Shown piece by piece: positions 13,101 through 28,100 of a stretch of 64,000 nt of DNA. Position 1 is the first letter of the stretch; each line of letters starts with the position of its first letter. The stretch lies in contig NC_060251.1 in NCBI RefSeq assembly GCF_921293095.1, positions 92,800,566 through 92,864,565 of the forward strand, read 5' to 3'. The notes beneath the pieces were generated by a model. It searched no databases. It saw nothing but the letters and a program-made list of their open reading frames with translations, and had not been told where the DNA came from. Both the position numbers and the translations under genes were made by a program. The stretch comes from Ischnura elegans. Its lineage: Eukaryota > Arthropoda > Insecta > Odonata > Coenagrionidae.

Positions 13101-16100
13101 CACTCTACCCACTACACTATAGCCAATGTCAAATTGTGTGTTGATGCCTCTGAGTGTAGTGACTGAGCGATATAATTGAAGACATTAAGAGTCGTTTTGG
13201 GGTGTATTGCTTTTCACATCATGAATTAATAAACATTTTACATTTTTCAACTTTTTTTTAGGGTAGCATTTCACATAAACCCAAGAATTCTTAAGTGGCA
13301 TTTTTTATTCAGTGTGTGGATTTTTAACTCTTCAAATGATTGATTTTGTTTACCTAAGAACTTGTGTAAAATTATGTTAGATTTACATTTCTTGCATAAA
13401 AATCAACCTTAGCATTTAATGGAGTTTTTCAAATGGGTGAAGGAATGTTGACAGCTCTTATATTCACTCACTCGCATGTAATGTTTTCTTTAGTTATAGA
13501 GTAAATATGAGTGAATATATAACTATATTCTTTTTGAAATTAAAATTGATTTAACTAAATTTTGTGCTGTGATTATGTGCCTCAACATATTTGCGAGCAT
13601 ATCATTGAAAAGAATTAGATACTCAATGCAAAGAAATTATTTTATTGGTTAAAATATGCCTGTAAATGATTTTTTTGTGTGGAGATATTGTAATGATTGC
13701 TATACTTTTTAGTTTATATAAAATTTTAAATTGTTCAGGTGTGATTTTGTTATCTGCAAAACTTCACTTTTATCATCATACATAATTTTGAATTACAAAA
13801 TCATTGTCATTTTACATTCTGAAATACATTTTCCATTCCATTATCAATACTTATTTACTTCGTACTCAATGCACTTCATTATAAATCTTTAATAGGCTCT
13901 GGCACAAAATTTATCATTTTCTCCTACACCCCATTTTCATATTTATCTATAAAGAAAAGTTCCTTTAACTATACAGCCATTGGGTAATTTCCATATTTAT
14001 AGCTACACATTTTAATAAGGTATTTTGAAGATTACATTTTTGGTAGTTTGCCCGAATCACAATACACTTTGGAACAGAAATTCTTAGCCAATGTGTATGT
14101 GTTAATAGAGCAAGAAACCAAGTTGAAATCACTTTAAAAAAGGGACTTGTTTGAAATGAGTAGTTTTTTACCTATCTAGTGTTGTCTTCAACTCCATTGA
14201 AACTTAATAACAATAATAATAATAACGATCTTATTTCTGTTGGCTAGCAAGTAACATAGAAATCGTCACAGGGAGAAAAAAGTGATTCATAATAACACAC
14301 ACAGGTTATTGTCAACTTTAACAGTGATATTTAGAATGAGGTCTTTTGCTGAAAATTTCAGGTCTCTGTGACAAAAGATTGATTCAGGACTCCTTTTACA
14401 TGTTGCAAATTGGAAAAAGAGTATATCTTACCTAAATTGAGTATTGATAGCTAATAAATTGAGGGAGATTGTTTTCATATTTTGTTATTTTTTCTGAAAT
14501 TCAAACCCAAAGCTATTGAGGTGACCCATAAACTCAAGATTACATTCTTACTAATTTATGGTAATTTTACTCTTTTTTCTGTGCTTCAGATGGAATTTTT
14601 TCTTCTTTGGGCAAGTTTACATCTACATTTTCAGAATAATCATTCAATAAAACTAAAGAAATTGACATAATGATAACCCATGAGTATTTTTCTTTTAATT
14701 CATAATTTTTTCTTTGTGTGAATTGGATGTTTACACAACACATACATTTTGAAGTTTTCAGTCATTATATATCATTCAAGTTTTTCATTCATTTTTTAAA
14801 TATTGTTTTGCAAATTGGTTACTGAATCCAATACACATTTTGAATGTTATTCAATCAGAATGAAGTCTATTGAGTACACCCTTCAGCCCCTCCAATTTCT
14901 CTAGAGTGTTCTAAAATTTTTCAGTTCGTCGTTGGATGTATATGTCGGCTTGTGTTAAAAAATGGAGTAAGTTAATCACAGATTACTTAGAATGAATGGG
15001 AAAGCAACTTTTATTTTTTTTTATAATCCCAGGCCAATTATGAGCTTATCCAGTTTTGAATTTTTATTAGCTTTAATTTTATGATTTTTATCTGCTTATC
15101 TCATTTTTATTTAAGTTGTATGCTAAAATTTGGAAATATATGATGAGACATGTAACCCGATGAACCATTGTATCTATATGACCCATAAAAGCACTGCTTA
15201 CATACAGGGCTTTAGCGAGTTCGGTGGGGGGAAGTCTCGCGGTTCAACTCTCTCTGAATGTTTAGGAATTCAAGTCTTAAGTGTTACTTAATTAACCACT
15301 CCCTATCATCTAATTCCCCTGAAAAACATTTGATGCTATAACCCTCACCTGTATTTATAAATCAAATTTCCTGGCTGTAGGCTAGACTGTAAATAAATAG
15401 ATCTAAAACCTTTAATTTTTACAATCCAATATTCCTATAGCAAGTTATAGCATTATTGAATCTATATTTAAGTGAATCAGGCTAAGTTCGTTAGCCTATT
15501 TTTTAGCTTCCGTTGAAATATATGTGCTGTTAATAGGTGCTGTTAATTGGATATAAGTGGATTAAATTCTAATAAGATGATATTGTAGCCAAAAAATTAT
15601 ATATGCTGTAAAATGCTACCACCATTGCCCAATAATCTTCTTACTTATAGTTCAAAGGGATTTGCTTTGATTGAAATGTTACCTCAGCTTAAAAAATTCA
15701 CTACTATTCAGTCCTATTTTGTATTGCTTGTATCCAGGCCAGGCTTTGAGTACAACTTATCCTTATAACGTTTTGGAGTTCCTTTCATAGTACGTTAATA
15801 TCATATCAGGAAATAAACTTTTTTATGCCAACACAATGGAAACTCATATTTCATGTCATGACATATACATAAATTTTATTCATGACATAATTTACTGATA
15901 TGCTACAGATTTTATTTTTTTTAATTCTTCACATTCACATTCATTGACATTATATGATTAAATTTTTATGATTACACACTTATGCTGGGAAATTGTCTGT
16001 AAGCCAGCTGGATATGCATCACAGACAAGGGGCACTTTGTCTTTCATTGAAATCTTTAAAGTGCCGTTAGCATATCAGTTATGTCCTTTCAATAGATATT

Positions 16101-19100
16101 TTCAAATTTTCCTGATCAGTATGTATGGTATAATGGATTTATCTAAGGATAAAATGTTTTATTCCATTCTTTGTGTAAAAATCGAGTCTCTTTTGTTGTT
16201 CAAACACAGTTTTTTTTTCGTGTAATAACTTCACATCATTTATGCCGTTAGGGAGGCGAGCTGGTGCTGTAATGGCTGCTGGGGGCTCACGATCGATAAG
16301 GAGCGCTATACTCAATGCCGTATGCATTCATCGAAGGCATCTGAGATTGGACAACCTCAGAACCCTCATCCTTGCTGACAACATGCTCGCCCGAATCCAA
16401 CTCTCAACGGATGATGACGGTGGAAGCAGTGGTCAAAATTCAACCAACCCATCCCCCTGTCACATGGCATTACCATCAGATGAAGATGAGACTGGCAATT
16501 CAGATGATCCCGTGAGAATGATTTTTTACAAATTTTAATTAAATAGTGTGGTGATTTTCATAACTACAGTAAATGCTTGATGGATTAAAATGAGGAAACA
16601 TGATTTTGACTGGCCTTATACTTAAATAATTATTCAAAAGGTGTGATGGACTTTTCACAGTCAACACATCTTCTCTCAATTTATATTCCAACTATTTTTG
16701 GCTTCCTGACTCAGTTTTAGCATTAATTTTCAATGATATCAGAACACAAGTAAATTTGTATTATTTATAGTAATATTATTTTACTTGTGTGCCCTTAGAA
16801 AAAAAATAGAAACTACATACCTACTACTATACCAAAATATGGCACACCAGAAAAATATATATGTATGCACCCAAATCTCAGGGTAAAATATGTACATACA
16901 TCTTACTATAAATCTATAATTTATTGTCTAAATTGCAAAAAAATCATTACAGATGCATAGATTTATTACTCATCATATTATAATGGCAAATATGGAATTG
17001 TTTGTTTTTGGCTGATACTTGGAGCCCTTTCTAAATTCTTAATGTAATGTTCTCCCTCTGATGAGGTGAACAAAAGTGAGAATTCTTAATGTAATTTTCT
17101 CCTGATTAGGTGAACAAATTGAGGTATTGGGATTCTGGAGGGTGATTTTATTTTCCAGTAAAAAATTAAGAGGAAATTTGTGATGTGCAGATTTTCATAG
17201 CAATAGTTTTTTTGCTCCAACTGTTCATTGGGCATACAAAGTAAATCTCTTTCTTTTAAATTCTAGGACTTAACCCTGAGTCCATTGCTGAGTGGTGCCA
17301 AGGCCCGCCTCATGTTCCCCAACTTAAGCATGTTGGACATAAGCAACAATCACCTGAGGGAGATACCTCTTAACATCCATGAATTGAACAATCTTTCCGT
17401 ATTGAATCTCAGTGGAAATCCAGGTAAGGCTCCTTGGCAGTAATTTACTTTTTTCCTTCAGGGATGATATTTTCTTTTCTCACTAAGTGGAGGTAAAGAT
17501 TTTGAGATCATGTCTTTGATGTTGGCTCTTAGTTTTTGGTGGCATTCTGGATTCATGGATTTCTCCATCTTCTGAGTTTTCACCACATCGTTTGTCAGAG
17601 TTTGACGACGGTTTCGCTGGGATTCCACCTGGCATCTTCAGGTTGTAGTGGAAACAAAGTGAAAGTGAAACTCCATTTCAACATGAAGACACCTGGCAAA
17701 ATTGTTGTCAACCTCTGACAACCAACGTGGTGGAAATCCGGAAGATGGGGAGATCCAAAAATCATGTTTAAGTTCAGATTTGGGACAAATGTTTATGAAA
17801 GCAAATGCAAGACAGCATTGGTTAGTGGTATAAAAATGCTCAACTCAAGGAGGAAGTACATCACTGTATTTTTTAAAGACCAAAAAAAAGTCTCTTACGG
17901 AGTTTAGCCTGCCCAGAGCAGAAATATGTGACTCTTGAGGGAGAGGAAAGAGAATAGGCTCAAGATTTAGTGGACATGAATGCAGAGTTGGCTACAGTAG
18001 TTGACTTAGGTGGTGAGGGAAAGGAATGAGGAAGAGCTCATGAAGGTTTGGAGGGGAGAAAATACCTAGATGTGATGATGATGAGGAAGAGGGCATATAA
18101 TTGAGACCTGCAGGCAGTGAAAAATCCAGAATTTTCCTACCCATCTCTGTTTATTGCTCATACGTGCATTCACGCCAATTTGTGTAACGTAGACTCCCAT
18201 CTTCCCTGGTCATCTTGTGTCCCAGCCAGGAGATCTTTGTGCTCTCCAATAGTGTCAAGGCATAGGGATCCTCCCAAAAGACTCCTGTATAGTCCAAGGC
18301 ATAGCTTCAAGAAAAATAGCCTCTGAAACAGTTTGCACCCCAATCCCTTTGGGCCTTAGCTCTGGCAGGATGGGAAGGAAGCAGTTATTTTATGAGGCAT
18401 TTTTTTCTATTGATGTACATAGTTTGCAAAATGGTATTAGTATTGCATGGTGTTTTTTCACTCAGCAGTTCATTTCCAAACACAAAATGAAGATAAAAGA
18501 TTTTTTCGTTGATGATACATATATTTCGGAGAGATAAAAATCATATGTAATTCTATGTTGCAAATATTGGCATGTAGTAGCTAAATGAAACATTACAATA
18601 TTTCCACTGAATATATTTGAGCATATTGCATTTTGTTGTTACAACAACATTCTCAAGTTCTGTTGCAACAACGAAATGAGTTGTACTCAAATAAATTTAG
18701 GGAAAATATTGCAATGTTTCATTTAACTAATATTAATAACTTTTGCCACATCATGCCGCATGTCATGCTAGATATTTGAATGTAGGTTTTTCATGCAAAA
18801 TGTTTGATGTACTATGTTTTTAAAACGAATTTCAAGAAATACCTTCTCCCGGCACCAAATGAACTTCATATGTGTAATGTTTTGTAGGAATCCAGATGAT
18901 TCGATGAGCAATAATTTTAAATCAAATTTCAGGTATATGTGAGCTGCCGCCCCAGATGGGACTCCTCTCTCGACTCTGGAATCTGAGCACTCGAGGCTGC
19001 AGTCTTCAGGAGCCCCTTCGCTCCATGATCGACTCCAAAAAATACAAAACGATGGATGTTGTGGGATACCTCAAGTCTGTCCTGGAGGACGCCCGGCCGT

Positions 19101-22100
19101 ACGCTCGGATGAAGTTGATGATTGTCGGTGTGCAGGGGATTGGCAAGACTTCATTGCTCGAGCAGCTGAGGCAGGAGGGGAGTGGAGCGGGAACAGCTGG
19201 CGGTGCTATTGGCGGAGGTAGTGGAAGTGGAGCCGGAGGACCTGCCTTCAAGAAGAAACAGCCTGAGGTGAGACTGGCATGATCTGATTTTTAATCAACT
19301 CTCCAAAAAAAGGGAGATCGTTGTTATCAATATAGTTCCATTCTCTCTGGTATGATGGTCAGGTAAAATACTAATTCTTTACTTCAGAATTACGCCAATT
19401 GCCAACACCAGTGTTTCTGTGAATGGCTCATTCACTATTTTTTATTATTGTTGGTTGCAATAGAGTGAAAAATAAAGAGACTGGTATTTTTCCATTTTTC
19501 AATTCATTGCCTACTTCTTAAGCTATTTATGGCAAAATATCAATGGACTCACACTTTTCACTGATAAGTTCATGATGTCACTGACACTTGCCAAGCGGCT
19601 CATTGTTTCTCTACTGCTGCATTTGTCTTTTGTAGTTTGTTGTTATTAACAATAATTAGCAATTCTTTGTGTCTATGATCAGGTCTCTCTGAACGAATGA
19701 TGGACTTGAACTTTGATGGTGTCACTAACTCAAGAAATATTTGTGGAAACTGTTGCTTTTTTCATTTTAAAGTTATGAAAAAATTATGGAATGTCATTGT
19801 GTCTGTAAAGTCATGGTGGAAGAGGGAATTGACCACAAATTCTGAAACAATCATGTTTGCTCTAAAATTTAATCTTTTTCTTTTCCACATACCTACGTAT
19901 TGGCATATGTTTGATATTTGAATATTTTATTTCCAACATATCTTTCAGGTAATGCATAGTAACTGTTTACATTCAGTTTTATATAGCAAATTTGCTTTGT
20001 TTCTAAATTGAACTTCCTTAATCACTTTTCTTTTGTCAGAGGAATATTTCATAAAATTCACATTATCAAATAGCCTCGAAATTTCTTAAAAAAAAAGTCA
20101 GGGAATTTCAGGTTGATGTTTGTGTGGCCACCCTATATACATTGAAAACTTATAGTGAAATTGAAAAAAAAATGAAAATTGAAAATGTATAGTTGAATAT
20201 TCTGTTATTTTTTCTCATCAAAAGGTGTGCCTTGTCATAATGCTATAATCTTGATATTATTTTCAGCATTGGGCCAAACGAATGGGTAATAAAAACATCA
20301 ATGTGAAAACAGCCAAAGGGACAAATATTTCTACTGTGGGAGTGGATATTTGTGACTGGGTTTATGAAAAGAAGATTCGAGGCCAGTCATCCTATGGAGC
20401 TGTTGTTTTCAGGTTAGCTTTTTGATTTATTATTCCAATAAATGGTAGAGCATTTCTCAAATATAAGTATCAAGTATTGTTCAAATCAATTTTAAAATAA
20501 ATTCATTTGGTGTCTTAATGTGTCATTTAGGAACGTGCCTTTAAGGAAGTATTCCTTCTGTGTTCGGCTGACGTCCAAAATTTGTTACTACAAACATTAG
20601 CCAGACCTCATTCTGTAGCTGACTGGTTCTTGCTCAGTATAGGCTGACTAGCTGATTTATTTTTACTCTAGTTTATTGAATTGTGTCTCTGATTAATTTT
20701 TTAAATGACAGCCTAACTTCAATAACTCAAGAACTTTTAGATATGCTTACACAACTTAGTTTTTCATGAGTTAAAATCTTATTACCTCGTGCGGAGGCTT
20801 ATTATATTTTTTCTTTGTATGTATCACAGAACATGGGATTTCGGTGGTCAAAGAGAATATTATGCAACACATCAGTATTTCCTGTCTAAGCGTAGTCTGT
20901 ACCTTGTTGTGTGGCGAATTCCAGACGGACAGAGAGGAATTGCAGAAATACTGCAATGGCTGGTTAACATTCAGGTACTTATAAAATGGTTGTAATATTA
21001 AATAGATATGTTTTAGCAATATGGTTTGGTTGGACAAGTGTCCCTAATGTGATACCTTTTAATTTTTCATCCCATAGGCTCGAGCTCCCAACTCTCCTGT
21101 GATAATTGTGGGAACTCATTATGACATGATGAGGGAACATTATCCATCGTCAATGTCTGAGGATCTTCAGCAGATGATCAGAGACAAGTAATTTCAATCA
21201 CTTTTTCTCATTTTTAGTTCAATGCATGACTGTATTTTGTTAATTTCTTGAAATTTGAAGAATGATTGCTGGATGTAAGGGATGTAAGCTCAGACACATG
21301 TATGTGTAACGATAACATGAGTTTATATATGTAATCATGTTATTTTTTTTAGGTTCATCAATATTGTTGATGCTGAGAAGTGCGGTCTTCCAAGGGTGCT
21401 GGACACCATAGAAGTCAGCTGCAAAACAAGGCATAACATCAAATTACTTTGCAATTTAATCTATGATACTGTGTTCAGCCTTAGGCCTCCAGGTAAGAAA
21501 GACTTATTATGCACAGAACCCAACTAATGTTAATATTGCAATTGATTCTTAATACTCAAATTTATCTTAAATTGGACCTCGTAGTACCTAGCTGCCTTAT
21601 ATTTTAATGCTGCTTTAACACATTTGCTGCAGATCTGAATTTTCCTTCTCTCGTTCAGACTGTGGGTCACTCGTGGACATCATTTTGGGTTACATCTAAC
21701 TTCCGTGTGTACCACATAGGTTACCCTCAAATAGAATAAGTACATCAAGTTTTATGGGTAAAGTTCTTAGTTCATTAAATGGCTGCAGGCACAATGTGAA
21801 GAAAAATAGGAAATTTGCCATACTGCCAGATGAAGGTTGGGTGAGCCACACCAGTTGCTCACCCTTCAGCAATGTGTTAACTTTGATCTGAATTTCCTCC
21901 TCTGTTAATTATTTTTAAATTATTTTGAAAATGTAGGATTGTACTTGAATAAATTATGTTCATGTTTCATTTTGATCACTGTGGGCGTGATTTGTAGTGG
22001 TGAAAATTCATAAGATGGCTGTGCATTTTTACTAAGCAGGGTTTCTTCTTCACTTTCAGGGAGCAAAGAGTTGCTTTTGGAGCAGAGGGTCCCTGCCAGC

Positions 22101-25100
22101 TATTTGGCTTTGGAGGAGGTTGTCGGCCACATTGCTTGGGAGAGGAGGATGGTGGGTGGAGATCCAGTTTTGACGGCAGAGCAGTACAGGGCTGCTGTGA
22201 CCAGGGAGATGCTGGCGCGCCACCACAGAACGTTCCGAGATACATCCGAACTCAATCAAGCCACTGCTTTTCTCCATGAAAATGGTAGGCGTCCATGTAT
22301 GGGCACTTTTCAAGGAAATTACATAGAGCAAGTACAATTTAGAGCAACAGTTATGTTATTTTATGTTTTTACCTCTAAATATCTCTTTTGATATCTTCTG
22401 TGAACCCGAATCACTATCAAAATCAAAATATTTTTATATCTTCTTAAGACTCTAAATTTCTTAATTGGATGTAAATCATGGGCTTCATTTGAGTAGTATT
22501 TATTATAAGAAAGCAGTTACAAATTTCAGCTGTAAATTACCGTCTCAACACATTCACTGTGGCACCAATTTATTGTAGCTTGATGAAGAGCGAAGCTCTT
22601 TCTTAGTATGTTTGGTCTCAAGCTCGGTGATCAACACTGTCATGACGCCAATGAATCAGTACTAAATGTGTTAAGACAGTTTCTCAATGGATTCAATAGT
22701 GTTGATAGTTTCCTGCCAGATAATCATTTTGGTCACTGCTAAATGTTAACTTGGTAAATTAAAAAAGCAAACATACGTCGGCGGCAAATCGAGATGTAAA
22801 AGAAACTTGTAATACTAGAGGATAACGATCGTAAGCTGTGCTGTTGACATTAAGAGTAAGTTGTGCTGTTGACATTAAGAGTAAGTTGTGCTGTTGAATT
22901 TGGCAACGCCGAATTAGCGGAGAAGGTAGTCCTATCCGTCCTACGGTACGAATTCACAGCAAAACAGTGTGCACACAATCCATATGTGAGATCGCGAATC
23001 GGTTCCGCTGCCAACACACACACAAGCTACAACATATTTCAATAATATATGTAAATCCATAAACAATATACTAGCATATACCATAAAAATATAGTGGGAA
23101 ATAGGCAAATATTCTTATCAAAAAATGGAGGTCACTGTCACATTCTTATATTCATCACGTACAACTTACAATAACAGAGCTCGTTATGATGGAAACAACT
23201 ATTTATTCACTGATTTAAACCCTTAAATTAGCCCACACAAGTGACACAGGTGACTTTTCTCACTAATATTCGTTGAAATAATGGAATAACAAACTTCACA
23301 CACAGTTTTTATTTCAATAGCTTGATCGTGAAATATCATATCTACGGTGAACAACGGAGGTTAATACGCCACTGACAATTTTTACACTACTGTTAGACAT
23401 TTATCGATAGCGTAATAGCTTTTCTCACAATTCAATCATGATGAAACACTGATAACTCTTGGCCGACATTTTTCAACCTTGTCAAACTTTGAGCATTACA
23501 ACCATTGGCACTGTGATTATTAGCAGTAGCTTAACGGGAGATGTCACGTTGAAAATAACACTATTTTGGCACAAAAATGTTCCTAGATGTCTCCAATCAG
23601 CGAGCAAAAGTTGCATTGACTGGAACTCACCCCATAACACAAGCACAGACAGTCCTAAACGACGAATTCTCCGGTACCTACGAATAAACGGATGAAGTTA
23701 TTGTATATAAAAGCATAGCGGACATTAGTAAACATCAAAATCGTTCTAATTACATACTTAAATGAATGATATGCCGTCGATAACATTAACGTATCCCCCT
23801 TCCAACGGCCGTGGCTCAAACTCCTACATCGATGTTATTTAGGTATTGTAAAATTTTTGGTTTAACTGCTCCAGTTTTATATTTTATGCCCTTACTCAGA
23901 TATTAATACTTATTATAAATAATGCAAAATATGAGGGCTTCCAAGCCTCTATCGTCGGATATTTATCTTTAAATAGAAAATAATCAACACGTCTAACAAA
24001 CGAAGCTCTCACAACTGCTGGCAACTATTACAAACAATCACAACAATAGCTTCGAGTGATGTTTAGGCACCTTTGACGTCATCGAGGCTTCGTCGGCAGT
24101 GGCTTGGGGGGTGAGGTAGTTTTTCCCGCGCTTTAAAATTCGTTATATTTATCATTGAATATCTCGCGAAGGAAAACTCAGATTTACATGCGGTTTTCTT
24201 TGTTGTATTCAGAAAATAATTTTCTGTCCGCCTGTGAAATAAAAAAAATTCATGCAAGTTCCCCATTGGTTCACACCTGCCTAATCTTTGTGTTGGAAAC
24301 ACGATTCTTACCATTAGTCAATTGGCAGACTGGTGATTGCCATTATATTTATTACACAATGCTATGCTCATTTTCCTTTCAGGTGTTCTTCTACATTATG
24401 ATGATGCTACTCTTAAAGACCTCTACTTCTTGGATCCTCAGTGGCTTTGCGACATGCTGGCTCATGTGGTTACCATCAGAGAGATCAATCCATTTGCACG
24501 AACAGGTGGGTGTAGAATTGAAGGATTGACCTAGTTTTCAATCACTTATCAACTCTTGCTATCATCATACATTCACTTTGTATGCCTCTATAATATTTTT
24601 TAAATATTTATCAGAATTTTTTCTATTAAGATCACTGTTCCGTGTGCTATATGTTCTGAACTGCACTAAATTTCCAAAGTCTAAATTATTTGATAAATAA
24701 GTCATTTCCATGTTTTATTTGGAACTGATATTAATTTTGTTACTAGCATTGGTTCTCTGTCCCAGTTATCAATCAAATGATTAATTTTTATTGCTTGATA
24801 TCCAAAGGATATTATCTGTAGATTTCACTATAGGGCACTATGAAACATAAAATAATACATTAAGTTATCTATTTAGTGAGTGGTTCCCTAAAATTGCTCT
24901 GTTTAAACTAAGTAATGTAAAGTATAGTTTGTTACAGTATCCTAACTGGTTTTTGCACAAATTTTATGGGCTCTGATTCATTTTGATTTCAGTTGGATCT
25001 CAATTCGAAGCTCTAAAACTGGTGAATCAGAGAATCCAACTGACCCACCCCAAAATTTAAATATAGATATATGTATTCTCTCAATCAAGCCATTGTTGCA

Positions 25101-28100
25101 TACATACTTGATTTTCTCAAGCCTGGTATTAGCATTGATGGTTTTTCTATCATTTGTGTCCAACAGTTTAATTACAATCAACTTATAGTTTTGTGCCTCA
25201 TTCTTTTCTTTTAGGAGTGATGAAGTTGGATGATTTGAAGCATGTTTTCAAGTCATCATCCCCATCCCTTTGTGCCAATGCAAGAGGCTACATTGTGAGT
25301 TTACTCAACAAGTTTGAGGTTGCTCTAACGTGGGATAGTCGAACATTGCTTATTCCATCTTTGCTTCCGTCTGAAGAACAAATACGGTCACCCCATTCCA
25401 ACCACCTATTTGTGCGTGTGAAGGTAAGATATGACATTATATGATCTTTAAGTACTCTTTGATACCACTCTCTGGCTTGATGGATGTATTAAAAATTTTC
25501 GTCTCATTTCCTTTTCAACCGAAAAACAACTGAAGATTCCAGTGAGAACGCGAGGCTGGACTGGAAGGCACAAAAAGATGCCCGTTTCAAGTGCTTCCAC
25601 AATTGTTGGCAACTCTTCATTCTACACTCCCAATGAAAAGTTCAAAATGCAGAAACCAGTGCTTAAAGGATCACCTGGAGCAACTAAAATTAGTGGTTAG
25701 TCATTGCTCAATTTATAAAATTGTACGTACCAGAGCGCATGCCCACATATATTTAATCCACGTATGATTTTCAGATGTAACCCCTCACCGCTAAAACTTC
25801 CGATGTTTTAAAACTTGTGGTACGAGTTGCAATGAGAAATTATGTTTTACCAATTATAAAAAAACGATGACATTTTTAAAACTTTTTATTTGTATATGGT
25901 ATTCACAAATGATTATTACTAATAGTACCCAATTTTCTCAGAGAGGTGGCGGAACACTGTTCCGGCCAAAATTATGCCCTGTGGTTATAGTATTTTATTT
26001 GATTGAAAGAATCAAGAATCTAAAATAAAAATATGTTTAAAAGTTATATTAATAATATTTTTTAATGCTCATATTCTGATTTCACTGTGCTATTCTCTGC
26101 ACTTCCTTCAAGTCCTAGTCGACATCTATATTACTATGCTTAGTTGACAACTAAGTTAACCACCTATTCCAGTTGGCTAAAAGTTATATTGATACATAAT
26201 GCTTCATTAATGCTGCTATATTTTCATTCCACTGTTTCTCTCTTCATAATCTATAATACTCACAGTCATTGTAGATCTAAAACCATTGTATTCACTCTTC
26301 ACAGTAGGTGGTGACCTTTGCCTCTGTATTTTTATATGTTTCCATATGTGCCTGTGATTAAAATTTTTGGTGATATGAAGAGAAACAAATAATTAGCATT
26401 TTATTATAGGGAAATTAGCTTAGAATGAAAATTTCTGTGTCTGACTGAATTGGTGATCAAGAGGTATAATGTTATGAATGGCATTCCTTCCAATGAGTAG
26501 AATTTTATTAATGTTTCCATGCCAATACTTTCAGCTCCCTCAAGTGGGTCACTGTCAGAGTCGGAAGATGGTGGGGAAACGGAAGTGAGTGGCAAAGTTG
26601 TTAATGGCACCGGAAAGTGTGAATTGACACACAGGGGAGAGCCTGAGCTGTCAATTAGACGACTTCTTCTGATGTCATATTTCCCGAGTGGTTTCTGGTC
26701 AAGACTGACGACACGAATTTTAGCAGATGATGCCATTGTACAAGTTGTCCGTTCGTACTTCATCCTTCCCAAAGAGGTAAGTTGATTTATGGATTATTCT
26801 TATTTTTCTGTTTATTTTTTTAATTTTTGGATTTTTTCATGTGGATGATTATTATAATTTCTCCTTCTTTCATTCACATTGTATTATTGAAAACTAAATA
26901 TGTACATGTGTACCTGAAAATTTTGTACAAGATTACAGCCGTACTGGCTTGCATATCACTTTTTTTTCACTTGGGCTCTGCATGCCCTGATATGCACGTT
27001 TCTTCTTTCCAGTGATCATGTGAGTTAGTATCTTTAATTTAATTCTTGTATCCTCATTCAAATCTTCTGTTGGTGAGTGGTGAGCTGCCCCAGTGCCATA
27101 TATTGGTCACTCTTGTGCTCCCAAACAAACCTTAATAATCCCCTGCTAAAATCATGATAAATTTAAGCTTCCTGGTTGTGCATTTGATCAGTAATCAGAG
27201 GGTTCTGTACGTTTATGTTCCAGTGAGGCCACGTTTTTACCCTATGATTTCTGGCTTTTACCTCAGCACTGCAGCAGCACAATTGTTCATTTTCTGTCAT
27301 ATTTTATTATCCCTTTCTTTCCCCTTCTGTGAATTTATATGAATGTGTGTACATATTTTTATTATGTGAATGCTCTTAGCTAATGAAAATATTTTATATG
27401 TTCTTTATTTGAAGAAAATATAGGTGTAGAAAGTGGACAATTTTTTCATAGTGCATTGGTCTTCTTTGGTTTTCAGGTAACCCAAGACCCAAGACTGATT
27501 AATCTGTTGGATGTAAGAGCGGAATGGATTCTCTGGCAGACAGGAATGGAACTCCGCTATTTAGATACCACTCTCTTTCGAATGAAGGAAGTCCTCCCAA
27601 CTCTCAAAAATAGCCCAGTTGACTACAGGCAGCTCAGGTATACATATTTGAAATGTCACTTTTGCTCGTAAAAACTTTCTCAAAATATTTTTAAGGTATT
27701 TCAATCGATGAACTTTATCATAAACAATTTCTGGAGCTACAATGTCACTCCTTGGAGTCAATGGCAGAGACAGTTTTTTTCTTAGACACAGTTACAATGT
27801 AGTCGATGAGACAACTGCACTAGGCTTATTTGAAAGGCACCCACCAAAAGAAATTTGAAAATGACTATAATGACTGAAAAATCATGCACTGATCAATTCC
27901 ACAATATGAAAAATATGAGGGAAATGTTCATCATACTTGATGATCATAATTTTCTTGTGGGAAATATGGTGAAACTGTTTCATCATGATTGAAAAAAACT
28001 GCTGCCAATTACATGTTGTGAAAGATTTGTTTGAGTCAACATAAGAAAAACAATATCTTGTGTCTTTGATAGTTATGTTATTCACATTTTTATCTATTGA

